A stretch of 8,039 nt of DNA from an uncultured Kiloniellales bacterium (GCA_937974415.1 CALJXB010000340.1:1-8039), one strand, 5' to 3'. Positions 1 to 6,916 are shown, numbered from the stretch's first letter. The notes: generated by a model not told the origin, from the letters alone. A program made the numbers and translations.

Positions 1-1
1 C

Positions 2-394
2 GGCGAACAGGTCGGGCAGGTCGAGGGTTGGACCTATCTGGTGCCCGCCTACTCGAAGAACCAGGAGGCGGCCTTTCTCTTCATCCAGTGGATGATGGAG
101 TACGACCAGCAGCTCGAGCAGCATTTGAACGGCGGGGCCTCGGCGCGCCCCGACGTCTATGCAACGGCCGAGGTGGCGGCGCTGCCCTATTCCCAGGCCT
201 CCATGGACAGCAATGCGGCGGCCATCGCAAAGCCGACCATTCCGGCGTCGCCGCAGATCACGGACATCCTGGTCCGCGAGCTGAGCTCCTACCTGTCCGA
301 CCAGAAGTCGGCCAAGGAGGCGCTGGATACCGCCGCGGCGGAGATGCACGATCTGCTCGGAGAGTGCGCCCCGCTCAAGTATCCGGTAAACTAG
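2..394 (+). CDS. ABC transporter solute-binding protein, C-terminal part (5' end outside window)
   Basis: This is the last 130 residues of an extracellular solute-binding protein, read in frame from base 2; the start and signal peptide lie upstream of the window. The visible part resembles the C-lobe of CUT1/family 1 sugar-binding proteins. It has a Gly-Trp-Thr-Tyr-Leu-Val-Pro strand, then a helix of the type 'SKNQEAAFLFIQWMM' (continuing aggregation of residues that pack on the ligand cleft), and a later helical tail with AKEALDTAAAEMHDLL. Such proteins capture the substrate in the periplasm and deliver it to the permease pair. The two permeases and the ATPase follow directly, 39 bases downstream, which supports the assignment. 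Ligand specificity cannot be inferred because the N-lobe and most of the cleft are missing. The single Cys near the C-terminus is not near a lipobox and has no clear role. Confidence 0.85.
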   Translation, partial: GEQVGQVEGWTYLVPAYSKNQEAAFLFIQWMMEYDQQLEQHLNGGASARPDVYATAEVAALPYSQASMDSNAAAIAKPTIPASPQITDILVRELSSYLSDQKSAKEALDTAAAEMHDLLGECAPLKYPVN

Positions 395-433
395 CGCCGG
401 ACTCGTGACGCGGCATCGGTAGCGAGGGGGAGT

Positions 434-1348
434 ATGGGGAGCGCGGTGTTGGATCGCTACGTCGGCGTGTGGTTTCTGACGCCGGCCCTCGTTCTCCTCC
501 TCTTCATCCTGGTCGGTCCCTTCGCCTTCATGGTGTGGACCGGCTTCACCGACCTGAGCTTCGCGCTGCCCAACCGCGACGGGAACTTCGTCGGCTTCGA
601 CAACTTTCGGCGCCTGATGCGCGACCCCTTGTTTTGGGACAGCTTCCTGCTCACCGTGCGGTTCATGGTCGTCGCGGTGGCGATCGAGCTGGTCCTCGGT
701 TTCGCGATCGCATTGCTGCTGTTTCATCAATTAGAGCGCCGCCGTCTCGTCCTCACGCTGCTCATGGTGCCCATGATGCTGGCTCCGGTGGCCATCGGGC
801 TCATATGGAAGCTGCTGCTGCAGGGCGACTTCGGCATGATGACCTATTATCTGAGGAAGGTGGGCCTGCTCGGCGACCAGCAGGTCTTGCTGTCCAATCC
901 CGATCTGGTGATGCCGGCGATCGTCGCCATCGACGTCTGGCAGTGGACGCCCTTCGTGGTCCTGGTGATGTTGGCCGGACTCATGAGCCTGCCGCGCGAG
1001 CCCTTCGAGGCCGCGGTCATGGACGGGGCGCGGCCGGCCCAGATCCTGCGGGACGTCACCCTGCCCCTGCTGCGCCCGATCATCGCGCTGGTGGTGCTGT
1101 TGCGCGGCATCGACGCCTTCAAGGAGTTTGACAAGGTCTTCATCCTGACCGGCGGCGGGCCGGGTACGGCCACGGAGCTCTTGTCGATCTACACCTACCG
1201 CATGAACTTCAAGGACTGGGACCTGGGCTACGGCGCGGCCTGCGCCTTCATGGTCTACTTCGTCGTGCTGATCCTCTGCGCGATCTTCTACAAGGCGGTG
1301 TTCTGGCAGGAGGGCCGGAGCCGGGCGAAGGGGCGTGCGGGGGCATGA
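434..1348 (+). CDS. ABC sugar-type transporter permease, UgpA/MalF-like
   Basis: This 304-residue inner-membrane permease has about six hydrophobic helices, roughly at residues 12-33, 73-97, 106-128, 158-182, 211-227 and 265-290. The cytoplasmic EAA coupling loop, which docks on the ATPase, is at about residues 192-213 (EAAVMDGARPAQILRDVTLP). A GGGPGTATELLSIY segment near residues 240-253 is typical of the UgpA/LacF branch. The length of about 300 residues is normal for CUT1 permeases other than E. coli MalF, which has an extra periplasmic domain. The ATG start is preceded by a purine-rich GAGGGGGAG ribosome-binding site. Its stop codon overlaps the start of the next permease by four bases (ATGA), implying coupled translation and a heterodimeric channel with that protein. 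The substrate is unknown; glycerol-3-phosphate, a sugar or a polyol are all possible. Confidence 0.93.
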   Translation: MGSAVLDRYVGVWFLTPALVLLLFILVGPFAFMVWTGFTDLSFALPNRDGNFVGFDNFRRLMRDPLFWDSFLLTVRFMVVAVAIELVLGFAIALLLFHQLERRRLVLTLLMVPMMLAPVAIGLIWKLLLQGDFGMMTYYLRKVGLLGDQQVLLSNPDLVMPAIVAIDVWQWTPFVVLVMLAGLMSLPREPFEAAVMDGARPAQILRDVTLPLLRPIIALVVLLRGIDAFKEFDKVFILTGGGPGTATELLSIYTYRMNFKDWDLGYGAACAFMVYFVVLILCAIFYKAVFWQEGRSRAKGRAGA

Positions 1349-2163
1349 AAGAGGGCTGGCGCATCGCGGCCTTCGCCGTCGTCATCGCAGTGCTCGTCAT
1401 GGCGCTGGCGCCCTACATCTGGATCGTCCTGACCTCCTTCAAGACGCGGCTCGATGCCCTGGCGGACACGCCGGTCTGGCTCTTCACGCCGACTCTGGAT
1501 CACTACCCGGAGGTCTTCATCGGCAAGGGCTATCTGCCGCTGGTCTGGAACAGCGCCATCGTGGCGGTTTCGACCACGCTGTTGTCGCTGGCCGTCGGCG
1601 CGCCCGCGGCCTACGTCTTCGCGCGCCACCGTTTCGCTGGCCAGGAGGACCTGTTCTTCTTCTTCCTGACGACCCGCATGGCCCCACCCATCGCCATTGT
1701 GGTGCCCATGTTCCTGCTGTTCACGGAGATCGGCATCACCGATCATCTGATCGCCGTGATCATCGCCCATACCTCTTTCACCCTCTCCCTCGTGGTTTGG
1801 ATGATGCGCGGCTTCTTCGCCGACATTCCGCGCGAGGTCGACGAGGCGGCCCAGATGGACGGGCTGAGCCGGGCCGGGACCTTCCTCAGGGTCCTGGTGC
1901 CGATGGCCGCACCGGGCCTGGCCGCCTCGGCCATCCTCTGCTTCATCCTGAGCTGGAACGAGTTCCTTTACGCCTTCATCCTGGTGGCCTTCGAGGGCCG
2001 CACCCTGACGGTCGGAATCCCCGGACTGATCACCCCTCACGGCACCTTGTGGGGCCAGGTCGCGGCGGTGGCCGTGGTCGCCACGCTGCCGATCATCGCC
2101 TTCACCGTCCTGGTGCAGCGCCATCTGGTCCGAGGCTTGACGTTCGGCGCGGTCAAGGGCTGA
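1345..2163 (+). CDS. ABC sugar-type transporter permease, UgpE/MalG-like
   Basis: This 272-residue inner-membrane permease is the second half of the transport channel. Hydrophobic helices are visible near residues 7-30, 70-95, 105-127, 134-156, 192-214 and 240-258. The EAA coupling loop spans about residues 167-190 (DEAAQMDGLSRAGTFLRVLV and the following PMAAPG), a good match to the MalG family. The downstream SWNEFLYAFIL segment and the C-terminal LVRGLTFGAVKG tail are also family hallmarks. Length is normal for MalG/UgpE (about 270-300). The start overlaps the previous stop as ATGA. The upstream sequence is only G-rich with no strong ribosome-binding site, so translation probably depends on coupling. 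The ATPase gene starts nine bases after its stop codon. Confidence 0.93.
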   Translation: MKEGWRIAAFAVVIAVLVMALAPYIWIVLTSFKTRLDALADTPVWLFTPTLDHYPEVFIGKGYLPLVWNSAIVAVSTTLLSLAVGAPAAYVFARHRFAGQEDLFFFFLTTRMAPPIAIVVPMFLLFTEIGITDHLIAVIIAHTSFTLSLVVWMMRGFFADIPREVDEAAQMDGLSRAGTFLRVLVPMAAPGLAASAILCFILSWNEFLYAFILVAFEGRTLTVGIPGLITPHGTLWGQVAAVAVVATLPIIAFTVLVQRHLVRGLTFGAVKG

Positions 2164-2172
2164 CGAGGGACC

Positions 2173-3228
2173 ATGACCGTCGAATTCAAAGACATCCGCA
2201 AAGCCTTTGCCGACGGCACGATTGCCCTCGACCGCTTCAACCTCGCCTTCGACGAGGGCGAGTTCATCGTGCTCCTGGGACCGTCTGGTAGCGGCAAGAC
2301 CACCGCCTGCCGCATCCTGGCGGGCCTGGAGGAGCCGTCGGGCGGCAGCGTCTGGGTCGGCGGCCGCGACATCACCAATCTGCCGCCGCGTCACCGTCGC
2401 ATGAGCATGGTGTTTCAGAACTACGCGCTCTACGGCCACCGTAGCGTCTACGACAATATCGCCTATCCCCTCAAGGTCCGCGGCGCCGAGCGCTCGCAGA
2501 TCGATGGCCGGGTGCGGGAGACGGCCGCCATGCTCGACATCTCCGCCCTGCTCGACAAGCGGCCGCGCCAGCTCTCCGGCGGTGAGGCGCAGCGCGTGGC
2601 CGTCGCCCGGGCGCTCGTCTGGCAGCCGGAAATCTGCCTGATGGACGAGCCGCTCAGCAACCTGGACGCCTTGCTGCGCCTGCAGACCCGCACCGAGCTC
2701 AAGCGCCTGCACTTCGAGTTGGGGACGACCTTCGTTTTCGTGACCCACGATCAGGAAGAGGCCATGACGCTGGGCACCCGCATCGCCGTGCTCAGGGAAG
2801 GGCGCCTCGTCCAATTCGACACGCCGCGCGAAATTTACCGCAAGCCCGCGACCCGCTTCGTCGCCGAGTTCATCGGCCGCCCGGCGATGAACACCATCGA
2901 CGGCGTGATCCGCGACGGCCAATTCCGTGCCGGGCCGCTCTCGGTGCCGGCGGCCGGCCGGCCGGAGGGGCCGGTCGTCATGGGCGCCCGCCCGGAAGAG
3001 CTCGCGATCGCGGACGCGCAAGGCCCCGGCGCCGGCCTGTTCACGGTCGACGTGGTCGAGCAGGTCGAGCCGGACACGCTCATATTCCTGAAGAACGGCG
3101 ACACCGAAATCGTCGTGCGCGCCCTGCGCGAGGCGGAGGAATTGGCGCCCGGGGCGCAAGTGCAGGTGCGATTTCCAGAGGACGGGCTGCACTTCTTCGA
3201 CCCCGAGACCGGCGAGCGAATCCCGTGA
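2173..3228 (+). CDS. ABC transporter ATP-binding protein, UgpC/MalK-like
   Basis: This 351-residue cytoplasmic ATPase energises the importer. The nucleotide-binding domain has Walker A GPSGSGKT at residues 36-43, the Q-loop glutamine at 82, signature LSGGE at 134-138, Walker B ICLMDEP with catalytic Glu159, the D-loop (SNLDA) at 162-166 and the switch His192 (THDQEEA). The C-terminal part, from about residue 235, is a regulatory TOBE-type domain (MGARPEEL near 270-277, FLKNGD near 305-310), as in MalK/UgpC. Length is slightly below E. coli MalK (371). Two small departures are seen: the signature has Glu where Gln is more usual, and the segment after the Q-loop reads ALYGHRSVYDN rather than the usual ALYPHxxVYxN. 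A GAGGG ribosome-binding site lies about four bases before the ATG. The stop codon overlaps the GTG start of a small membrane protein gene. Confidence 0.95.
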   Translation: MTVEFKDIRKAFADGTIALDRFNLAFDEGEFIVLLGPSGSGKTTACRILAGLEEPSGGSVWVGGRDITNLPPRHRRMSMVFQNYALYGHRSVYDNIAYPLKVRGAERSQIDGRVRETAAMLDISALLDKRPRQLSGGEAQRVAVARALVWQPEICLMDEPLSNLDALLRLQTRTELKRLHFELGTTFVFVTHDQEEAMTLGTRIAVLREGRLVQFDTPREIYRKPATRFVAEFIGRPAMNTIDGVIRDGQFRAGPLSVPAAGRPEGPVVMGARPEELAIADAQGPGAGLFTVDVVEQVEPDTLIFLKNGDTEIVVRALREAEELAPGAQVQVRFPEDGLHFFDPETGERIP

Positions 3229-3389
3229 GCGGGCTTGTCCATTTGGTGCCCCTGGCGATCGCCGCCTGTGCCGGTTATCTGCTTCACCGGGTGAACAGGC
3301 CGCGAGGGTGGCTGCGCATCGGCGAGCTGATCTTCTGGGACGTGGTGCTGCTGATTATCGTCTTCCTGGTCTGGCTGATCTGGTTTTGA
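3225..3389 (+). CDS. 54-residue two-helix membrane protein coupled to the ABC operon
   Basis: A short open frame begins at GTG, overlaps the ATPase stop as GTGA, and ends at TGA after 54 codons. The predicted protein has one hydrophobic stretch near residues 3-20, a short basic loop with His21, Arg22, Arg25, Arg27 and Arg31, and a second very hydrophobic stretch near 35-54 (WDVVLLIIVFLVWLIWF). By the positive-inside rule this is a hairpin with a cytoplasmic loop and both ends in the periplasm. About 45 of 54 codons end in G or C, like the neighbouring real genes, which supports coding. There is no strong ribosome-binding site, so it would rely on coupling to the ATPase. I do not recognise a family. 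Small accessory membrane proteins are known in some ABC importer operons (for example the DUF2160 protein GlpU of rhizobial glycerol transporters), but this one is shorter and sits in another position. A role as transporter accessory subunit is inference. Confidence 0.62.
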   Translation: MSGLVHLVPLAIAACAGYLLHRVNRPRGWLRIGELIFWDVVLLIIVFLVWLIWF

Positions 3390-3419
3390 GCCGCGTCGCC
3401 GTCGAAAGGGGCGGCGGCT
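3389..3419 (+). terminator. Hairpin overlapping the end of the 54-codon gene (weak terminator candidate)
   Basis: Left arm 3389-3400 (AGCCGCGTCGCC) pairs with right arm 3410-3419 (GGCGGCGGCT) as ten base pairs with a two-base GT bulge; the loop is nine bases. It starts at the last base of the TGA stop codon. No T-run follows, so it is not a canonical intrinsic terminator. It might act as an mRNA 3'-end stabiliser or work with the second hairpin downstream. Confidence 0.35.
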
Positions 3420-3435
3420 TGGACGGGCCGATCCG

Positions 3436-3469
3436 GGCGCGGTGTCCGTTCAGAGGTCCGCGCCTTATT
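3436..3469 (+). terminator. Hairpin between convergent operons (terminator candidate)
   Basis: GGCGCGG at 3436-3442 and CCGCGCC at 3458-3464 form a perfect seven-base-pair GC stem with a 15-base loop. On the + strand it is followed by TTATT (3465-3469), a short T-rich stretch. That makes it the better candidate of the two hairpins for stopping transcription from the ABC operon. The T-rich stretch overlaps the stop codon of the convergent pqiB gene. The long loop and short T tract keep confidence low. Confidence 0.4.
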
Positions 3470-5456
3470 CGGTCTGCTCGATCCGCCCGGTTCGGGTGTC
3501 GATGCGGAGCTTGACCGGCTCGCCATACCAGTCCGCGTCGGCGTGCGCGATGGCGCCGGCGTGCCGTAGGTTGCCGATGTTGGTGAAGCCCAGCTTGGCA
3601 AGCGCTTGGCTGAGCGCAGCGGTGCTGACGTGCCCGCCCGACACGGCCACCGCCGTCGGCAGCGGCGCGGTCTCGCCCGAGGTCGTGGCCGCTTCCTGCT
3701 CTGCAGTCGGCGTTGCCTCGGATTGGGTCGCTGCGGCTTCGGCCGGCTGTGCCGCCCCGCTGCCGTTCGCCGCCGTTGCGTCTTGCTCGGCCGCTTGTTT
3801 GGGCAAGCGGATGTGGGGCGCCCAGCTCTGCCATTCCTTCTTGGCCTCGCTGTGTAGCTGGAAGGTCGCCCCGTTGGCGACGGCCTTGCCGCCCTCTTTG
3901 GGCGTGGCGAAGGCGATGCCGCCGCGCAGCAGGGCGCTCAGGGATTCGATGTCGATATCGGCGCCCGAGAAAAGGCCGAAGCTCGCGTGGATGCCGCTGG
4001 CGTTCCAGAACACCGATTTGCTGCGCACCAAGGGGGCGTAGCGGGGCTCGATGGCGACCTTGAGCGCGACGAAGCTGGCGTCGTCGCTCAGTTCGACCTC
4101 CATGACCTTGCCGACTTCGACCTCCCGATAGAGGATCGGATCGTCGAGCTTCACCGAGCCCTGGACCTCGGACCTCAGTACGATGTGCAGCCCATCGCTC
4201 GCCGTCTTTTGACGGAACAGGGCCTCGGGCCGCTTCGCCTGGAGCTTGTAGGTGGTGCCGGACTCGGCCTGCGGGCCCGGGTCGGAAGGGTTGGCGAGCG
4301 CGACCCCGCCGGCGAGAAGAGACTTGAGGGACTCGATCTCCACCGAGGCGTCGACCAGGTCGCCCAGGTTCAGCTTGACCCCGCTAGCGTTCCAGAAGAC
4401 GGATTCGGTCCGGACGAGCCCGGAATGGGCCGGGGCGATTCCCAAGTGAATTTCCACGCCATCCGCAGCCGCGTTGAGCTGGGTCTTGCGCACCGTGCCG
4501 ATCTGGATCTCGCGGTAAAGGACCGCATTGCCCTCTTCGACTCCGCCCAAGGCCTCGGCGGTCAAGATCACTTTGAACTCCGTGGCCTCTTCGACGTCGT
4601 TCATGTCGACGGCGCCGGGGCGTATGGCGTGAAGCTCGAAGACGGTTTCGGCCGGTGCCGCCTCGGCCGGCCCGGCGGGATTGGCAAAGGCGATTCCGCC
4701 GGCCACGAGGCTCTCGAACGAACCGACCCGCAACGAAGCGTCGAAGAGGTTCCTGAGGTTCAAATCGATGCCGCTGGTGTTCCAGAACAGGCTGTTCGTG
4801 CGGACCAGCTGGTCATAGGGTTGGTAGATCAGAATCTGGATGTCGAGGCCGGAATCGTCCTTTGCGAGGTCGAATTCGAGGATCTTTCCGACCTTGAGGC
4901 CGTGATGGTGAATCGGGGCCGAGACATGGAGGGTCCCCAGTTTGTCCGCCTTCAAGCCGAACCTTGTGCCGGTCTCGAGGTCAAGCGGTGGCTGGCTCAG
5001 CCCCTTGAAGGCCCGCTGCCGTTTTCCGTCCCCGGGCTGTATCGCAATATAGGGGCCGGAGACCAGGGTGCTGAGGCCGGTGATCCCGGTCAAGCTGACT
5101 TCCGGGCGGACCACCCAGAACTGTGTTCCTTCGTTCAGATGGTGTTTGACTTGCTTGGCCATGGTGGCGTGAACGACGGCGAGTTCCAGGTCCTCGCTGA
5201 TATCGATCGAGTCGACGGTACCGGCTTGGACGCCCTTGTACATGATCTTGGTCTTGCCGGCTTCGAGGCCTTCGGCGGTCTTGAAGGTGATCGTGATGCT
5301 AGGGCCTTGGTCACTGACTGCTTTGTAGGCGATCCATCCAGCGACGACCGCCACGGCCAAGGGAATCACCCAGACGATGGAGAGGCGCCTGGATGGTCGG
5401 ATCTCGGCCTTTGGGTGCGGGCTTTGGGCGGTTGGTTCGGTGGGGCTGTCACTCAT
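3465..5456 (-). CDS. pqiB: PqiB-like MCE protein with four MCE repeats and a C-terminal PepSY-like domain
   Basis: This 663-residue protein is anchored by one N-terminal helix (about residues 25-45, IVWVIPLAVAVVAG) with the rest in the periplasm. Four MCE repeats are visible at about 51-145, 163-262, 291-391 and 420-520. The first has the canonical KGVQAGTV and GLSTLVSGPYIAI elements. Repeats two to four share the ladder S(L/V)FWN(T/A)SG at about 222-229, 352-359 and 481-488, each followed by an (I/S)ES/SFESL-type hydrophobic pore loop and GG(I/V)A. E. coli PqiB (546 residues) has three MCE domains and LetB/YebT seven. After about residue 552 comes an Ala/Thr/Glu-rich linker and then, at 610-663, a PepSY-like module (LGFTNIGNLRHAG, YGEPVKLRIDTRTG). 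By homology, MCE proteins form hexameric rings that carry lipids across the envelope; PqiA is the membrane partner. GGAG lies seven bases before the ATG, and the gene overlaps the end of pqiA by eight bases. No pqiC lipoprotein gene follows. The family call is firm, the symbol less so. Confidence 0.9.
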   Translation of the reverse strand: MSDSPTEPTAQSPHPKAEIRPSRRLSIVWVIPLAVAVVAGWIAYKAVSDQGPSITITFKTAEGLEAGKTKIMYKGVQAGTVDSIDISEDLELAVVHATMAKQVKHHLNEGTQFWVVRPEVSLTGITGLSTLVSGPYIAIQPGDGKRQRAFKGLSQPPLDLETGTRFGLKADKLGTLHVSAPIHHHGLKVGKILEFDLAKDDSGLDIQILIYQPYDQLVRTNSLFWNTSGIDLNLRNLFDASLRVGSFESLVAGGIAFANPAGPAEAAPAETVFELHAIRPGAVDMNDVEEATEFKVILTAEALGGVEEGNAVLYREIQIGTVRKTQLNAAADGVEIHLGIAPAHSGLVRTESVFWNASGVKLNLGDLVDASVEIESLKSLLAGGVALANPSDPGPQAESGTTYKLQAKRPEALFRQKTASDGLHIVLRSEVQGSVKLDDPILYREVEVGKVMEVELSDDASFVALKVAIEPRYAPLVRSKSVFWNASGIHASFGLFSGADIDIESLSALLRGGIAFATPKEGGKAVANGATFQLHSEAKKEWQSWAPHIRLPKQAAEQDATAANGSGAAQPAEAAATQSEATPTAEQEAATTSGETAPLPTAVAVSGGHVSTAALSQALAKLGFTNIGNLRHAGAIAHADADWYGEPVKLRIDTRTGRIEQTE
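3468..3629 (-). other. PepSY-like C-terminal domain of the PqiB-like protein
   Basis: Residues 610-663 of the MCE protein read as a small alpha/beta module. An amphipathic helix (TAALSQALAKLGFTNI) is followed by a strand with NLRHAGAIAHADAD and then YGEPVKLRIDTRTGRIEQ. The order 'helix, GY/GFxxI, strand, D-x-GxPVxLRID-x-TG' matches the general pattern of PepSY/PepSY_2-type domains, which are extracytoplasmic and sometimes inhibitory. It is separated from the fourth MCE repeat by a roughly 55-residue low-complexity linker (about 552-607). The assignment is by pattern only. Confidence 0.55.
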
Positions 5457-6699
5457 GATCGGACTCCAGGCGATCCCATATCAGGCGCGGATCGAACGAT
5501 TTTGCAGCGAAGATTGTCAGGATGACGACGGCGGCGAAGCACACGGCGCCCAGGCTGGGCTCTACCGTGGCGACCTTCTGGAGCGTGATCAGGGCCACCA
5601 GGATCGAGGTCACGAAGATGTCGATCATGGACCAGCGCCCGATGCCCTCGACGAGGCGGTAGAGGCGGGTCCGCTCCGCCGGGCGCCAGTGCCAGCGCCA
5701 TTGCACGGAGGCCGCGACGAATGTCAGCGAGACAAGCTTCAGGAGCGGGATCGCGATACTGGCGACGAACACCAGGCCGGCAATCGGCCAGTCTCCCCCC
5801 TGAGCCAGTTCGACCACGCCGCCGAAGATGGTGGCCTCCTGCTGCCGCCCGAACGACACGATGACCATCACCGGGTAGACGTTGGCCGGTATGTAGAGGA
5901 TGAACCCGGCAATCAGCAGCGCCCAGGTGCGCGACAGGCTGTTCGGCTTGCGCCGAGTCAAGGCGGCGTCGCAGCGCGGACAGGCGGGCAAGCCGGTTTC
6001 GGCCGGGTCCGGGGATTGGACCAGCAGCTCGCAGGAGCCGCAGGCCCATAGAGGCCCTTTGGTGTCACCCGCGGGAGCGGGGCCCTGGCCTGGCGGCAGG
6101 ACCCGGTCCCATATGGCCGGCCGGTCGAGGCCCCGATTGATCGCCACGATGGCGCAGGTCAGGCCGAAAAAGGCGAAGAGGGCGACACCGGGATCGACAT
6201 GGCCGAAATCGCCCAGCTTGATGAGGGCGACGAGAATCCCGAAGGTGTAAACTTCGAGCATGGCCCAGGGTGTCAGGGCCTTGATCATCCGAAGCAGCGG
6301 GGCCAGTCCCCAGGGCCGCCATCCCAACGACAGGGGCAACAGTACGTAGAACAGGCCGAGCAAATAGAGCAGCGGCGCCAGGATCGTGGTGAACAGGACC
6401 AGCCCCGCCAGCTCCCAATAGCCTTCGGCATAGAGCCCCAGGACGCCGGAGATCAGCTTGCCCGACTGGCTCCGGCCGGCAAGCTCGAAGGTCACCAGGG
6501 GAAAGGCGTTGGCCACCAGGAAAAGAAGGAGCGCGGTGAGCGTGAGGGCCAGCACGACCTGGAACTCGCTGCGCGGCTTGCGATACAGGACGTCGCCGCA
6601 ACGGGTGCAGGAGACGGCGCTGCCGGGCGGCGGAGGTGCCGTCTGGTGCAACAGATCGCAGCTCCGGCAGGACATCAGCGTTTCGCTTGTCATGACCAT
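5449..6699 (-). CDS. pqiA: PqiA-like integral membrane protein (MCE system partner)
   Basis: This is an inner-membrane protein of 416 residues from the chosen start; E. coli PqiA has 417. It has two homologous halves, each a zinc-ribbon-like cytoplasmic module followed by about four membrane helices. The CxxC pairs are at residues 11/14 and 31/34 (CRSC, CTRC) and at 220/223 and 240/243 (CGSC, CPRC). Family hallmarks are ANAFPLVTFEL in the first half, PANVYPVMVI in the second, and GRWSMIDIFVTSILVALI near the C-terminus. PqiA/LetA proteins work with the MCE protein encoded just downstream, probably loading or driving lipid or hydrophobic cargo at the inner membrane. An ATG at 6693 (two codons later) or 6675 is also possible, while the upstream GTG at 6789 has no ribosome-binding site and would add unconserved residues. 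The only good Shine-Dalgarno (GGGGAGGT, 6724-6717) is 17 bases from the ATG with a small hairpin in between. The last eight bases overlap pqiB. Confidence 0.9.
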   Translation of the reverse strand: MVMTSETLMSCRSCDLLHQTAPPPPGSAVSCTRCGDVLYRKPRSEFQVVLALTLTALLLFLVANAFPLVTFELAGRSQSGKLISGVLGLYAEGYWELAGLVLFTTILAPLLYLLGLFYVLLPLSLGWRPWGLAPLLRMIKALTPWAMLEVYTFGILVALIKLGDFGHVDPGVALFAFFGLTCAIVAINRGLDRPAIWDRVLPPGQGPAPAGDTKGPLWACGSCELLVQSPDPAETGLPACPRCDAALTRRKPNSLSRTWALLIAGFILYIPANVYPVMVIVSFGRQQEATIFGGVVELAQGGDWPIAGLVFVASIAIPLLKLVSLTFVAASVQWRWHWRPAERTRLYRLVEGIGRWSMIDIFVTSILVALITLQKVATVEPSLGAVCFAAVVILTIFAAKSFDPRLIWDRLESDHE

Positions 6700-6724
6700 C
6701 CAAGAGCCAGGCTCAAACCTCCCC
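6700..6724 (-). promoter_or_regulatory. pqiA ribosome-binding site with a hairpin in the spacer
   Basis: On the - strand GGGGAGGT (6724-6717) is a strong Shine-Dalgarno match, but it lies 17 bases before the ATG at 6699. The spacer contains GAGCCTGGCTC (6714-6704), which can fold as a four-base-pair stem with a CTG loop. Folding would shorten the effective spacing to about six bases, close to ideal. The same 11 bases are a dyad and could alternatively be a protein-binding site. Confidence 0.4.
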
Positions 6725-6745
6725 AAGACTCTGAGTTCGGCCTTT

Positions 6746-6754
6746 AGGATACCA
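6746..6754 (-). promoter_or_regulatory. Candidate extended -10 promoter for pqiA
   Basis: The - strand reads TGGTATCCT from 6754 down to 6746: a TGn extension followed by a TATCCT hexamer (four of six matches to TATAAT). The start of transcription would fall near 6739, giving a leader of about 40 bases before the pqiA ATG. No good -35 box is present 16-18 bases upstream, which is tolerated by extended -10 promoters. This is a pattern match in a region that must hold a promoter for one or both divergent genes. Confidence 0.33.
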
Positions 6755-6916
6755 AATCGCGCCGCTCGAACCATCATCCAGTCTTTCACCGAGCGGTTCA
6801 GCGTCAGTGGATCTCGGCCGTTGCGGCCAACCTATCGACTCGCTAGTGTTTCGGACTGCGGGTCCGCCAGGCTCGGGATGCGCGCGCAGGCTAAGACTAC
6901 CAGCTGGAGGTGTCTT

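Noticed and set aside
1288..3192. A 634-codon open frame on the - strand, opposite the ABC permease and ATPase genes
   Set aside because: It is rich in Arg, Asp, His, Gly and Gln with no domain-like pattern, and the opposite strand encodes well-conserved transporter proteins. Long antisense open frames are expected at this GC content.
4000..4800. Repeated GTTCCAGAA-type words near 4000, 4390 and 4780 as a possible DNA repeat or array
   Set aside because: They encode the conserved FWN motif of successive MCE repeats; spacing follows the protein domains, and the flanking sequence diverges.
3987..5525. A 512-codon open frame on the + strand, opposite pqiB
   Set aside because: The - strand encodes clear MCE repeats. 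The antisense product repeats motifs only because the MCE repeats do, and it has no recognisable domains.
6821..6849. TTGCGG and TAGTGT, spaced 17 bases, as promoter for the + strand gene at 6917
   Set aside because: Only three of six bases match at the -10, and the -35 is poor; a promoter must exist here, but this pair is not convincing.
6706..6874. Direct repeat GCCAGGCTC at 6706-6714 and 6866-6874 as paired operator sites
   Set aside because: A single nine-base match within about 220 bases is plausible by chance, and the flanks differ.
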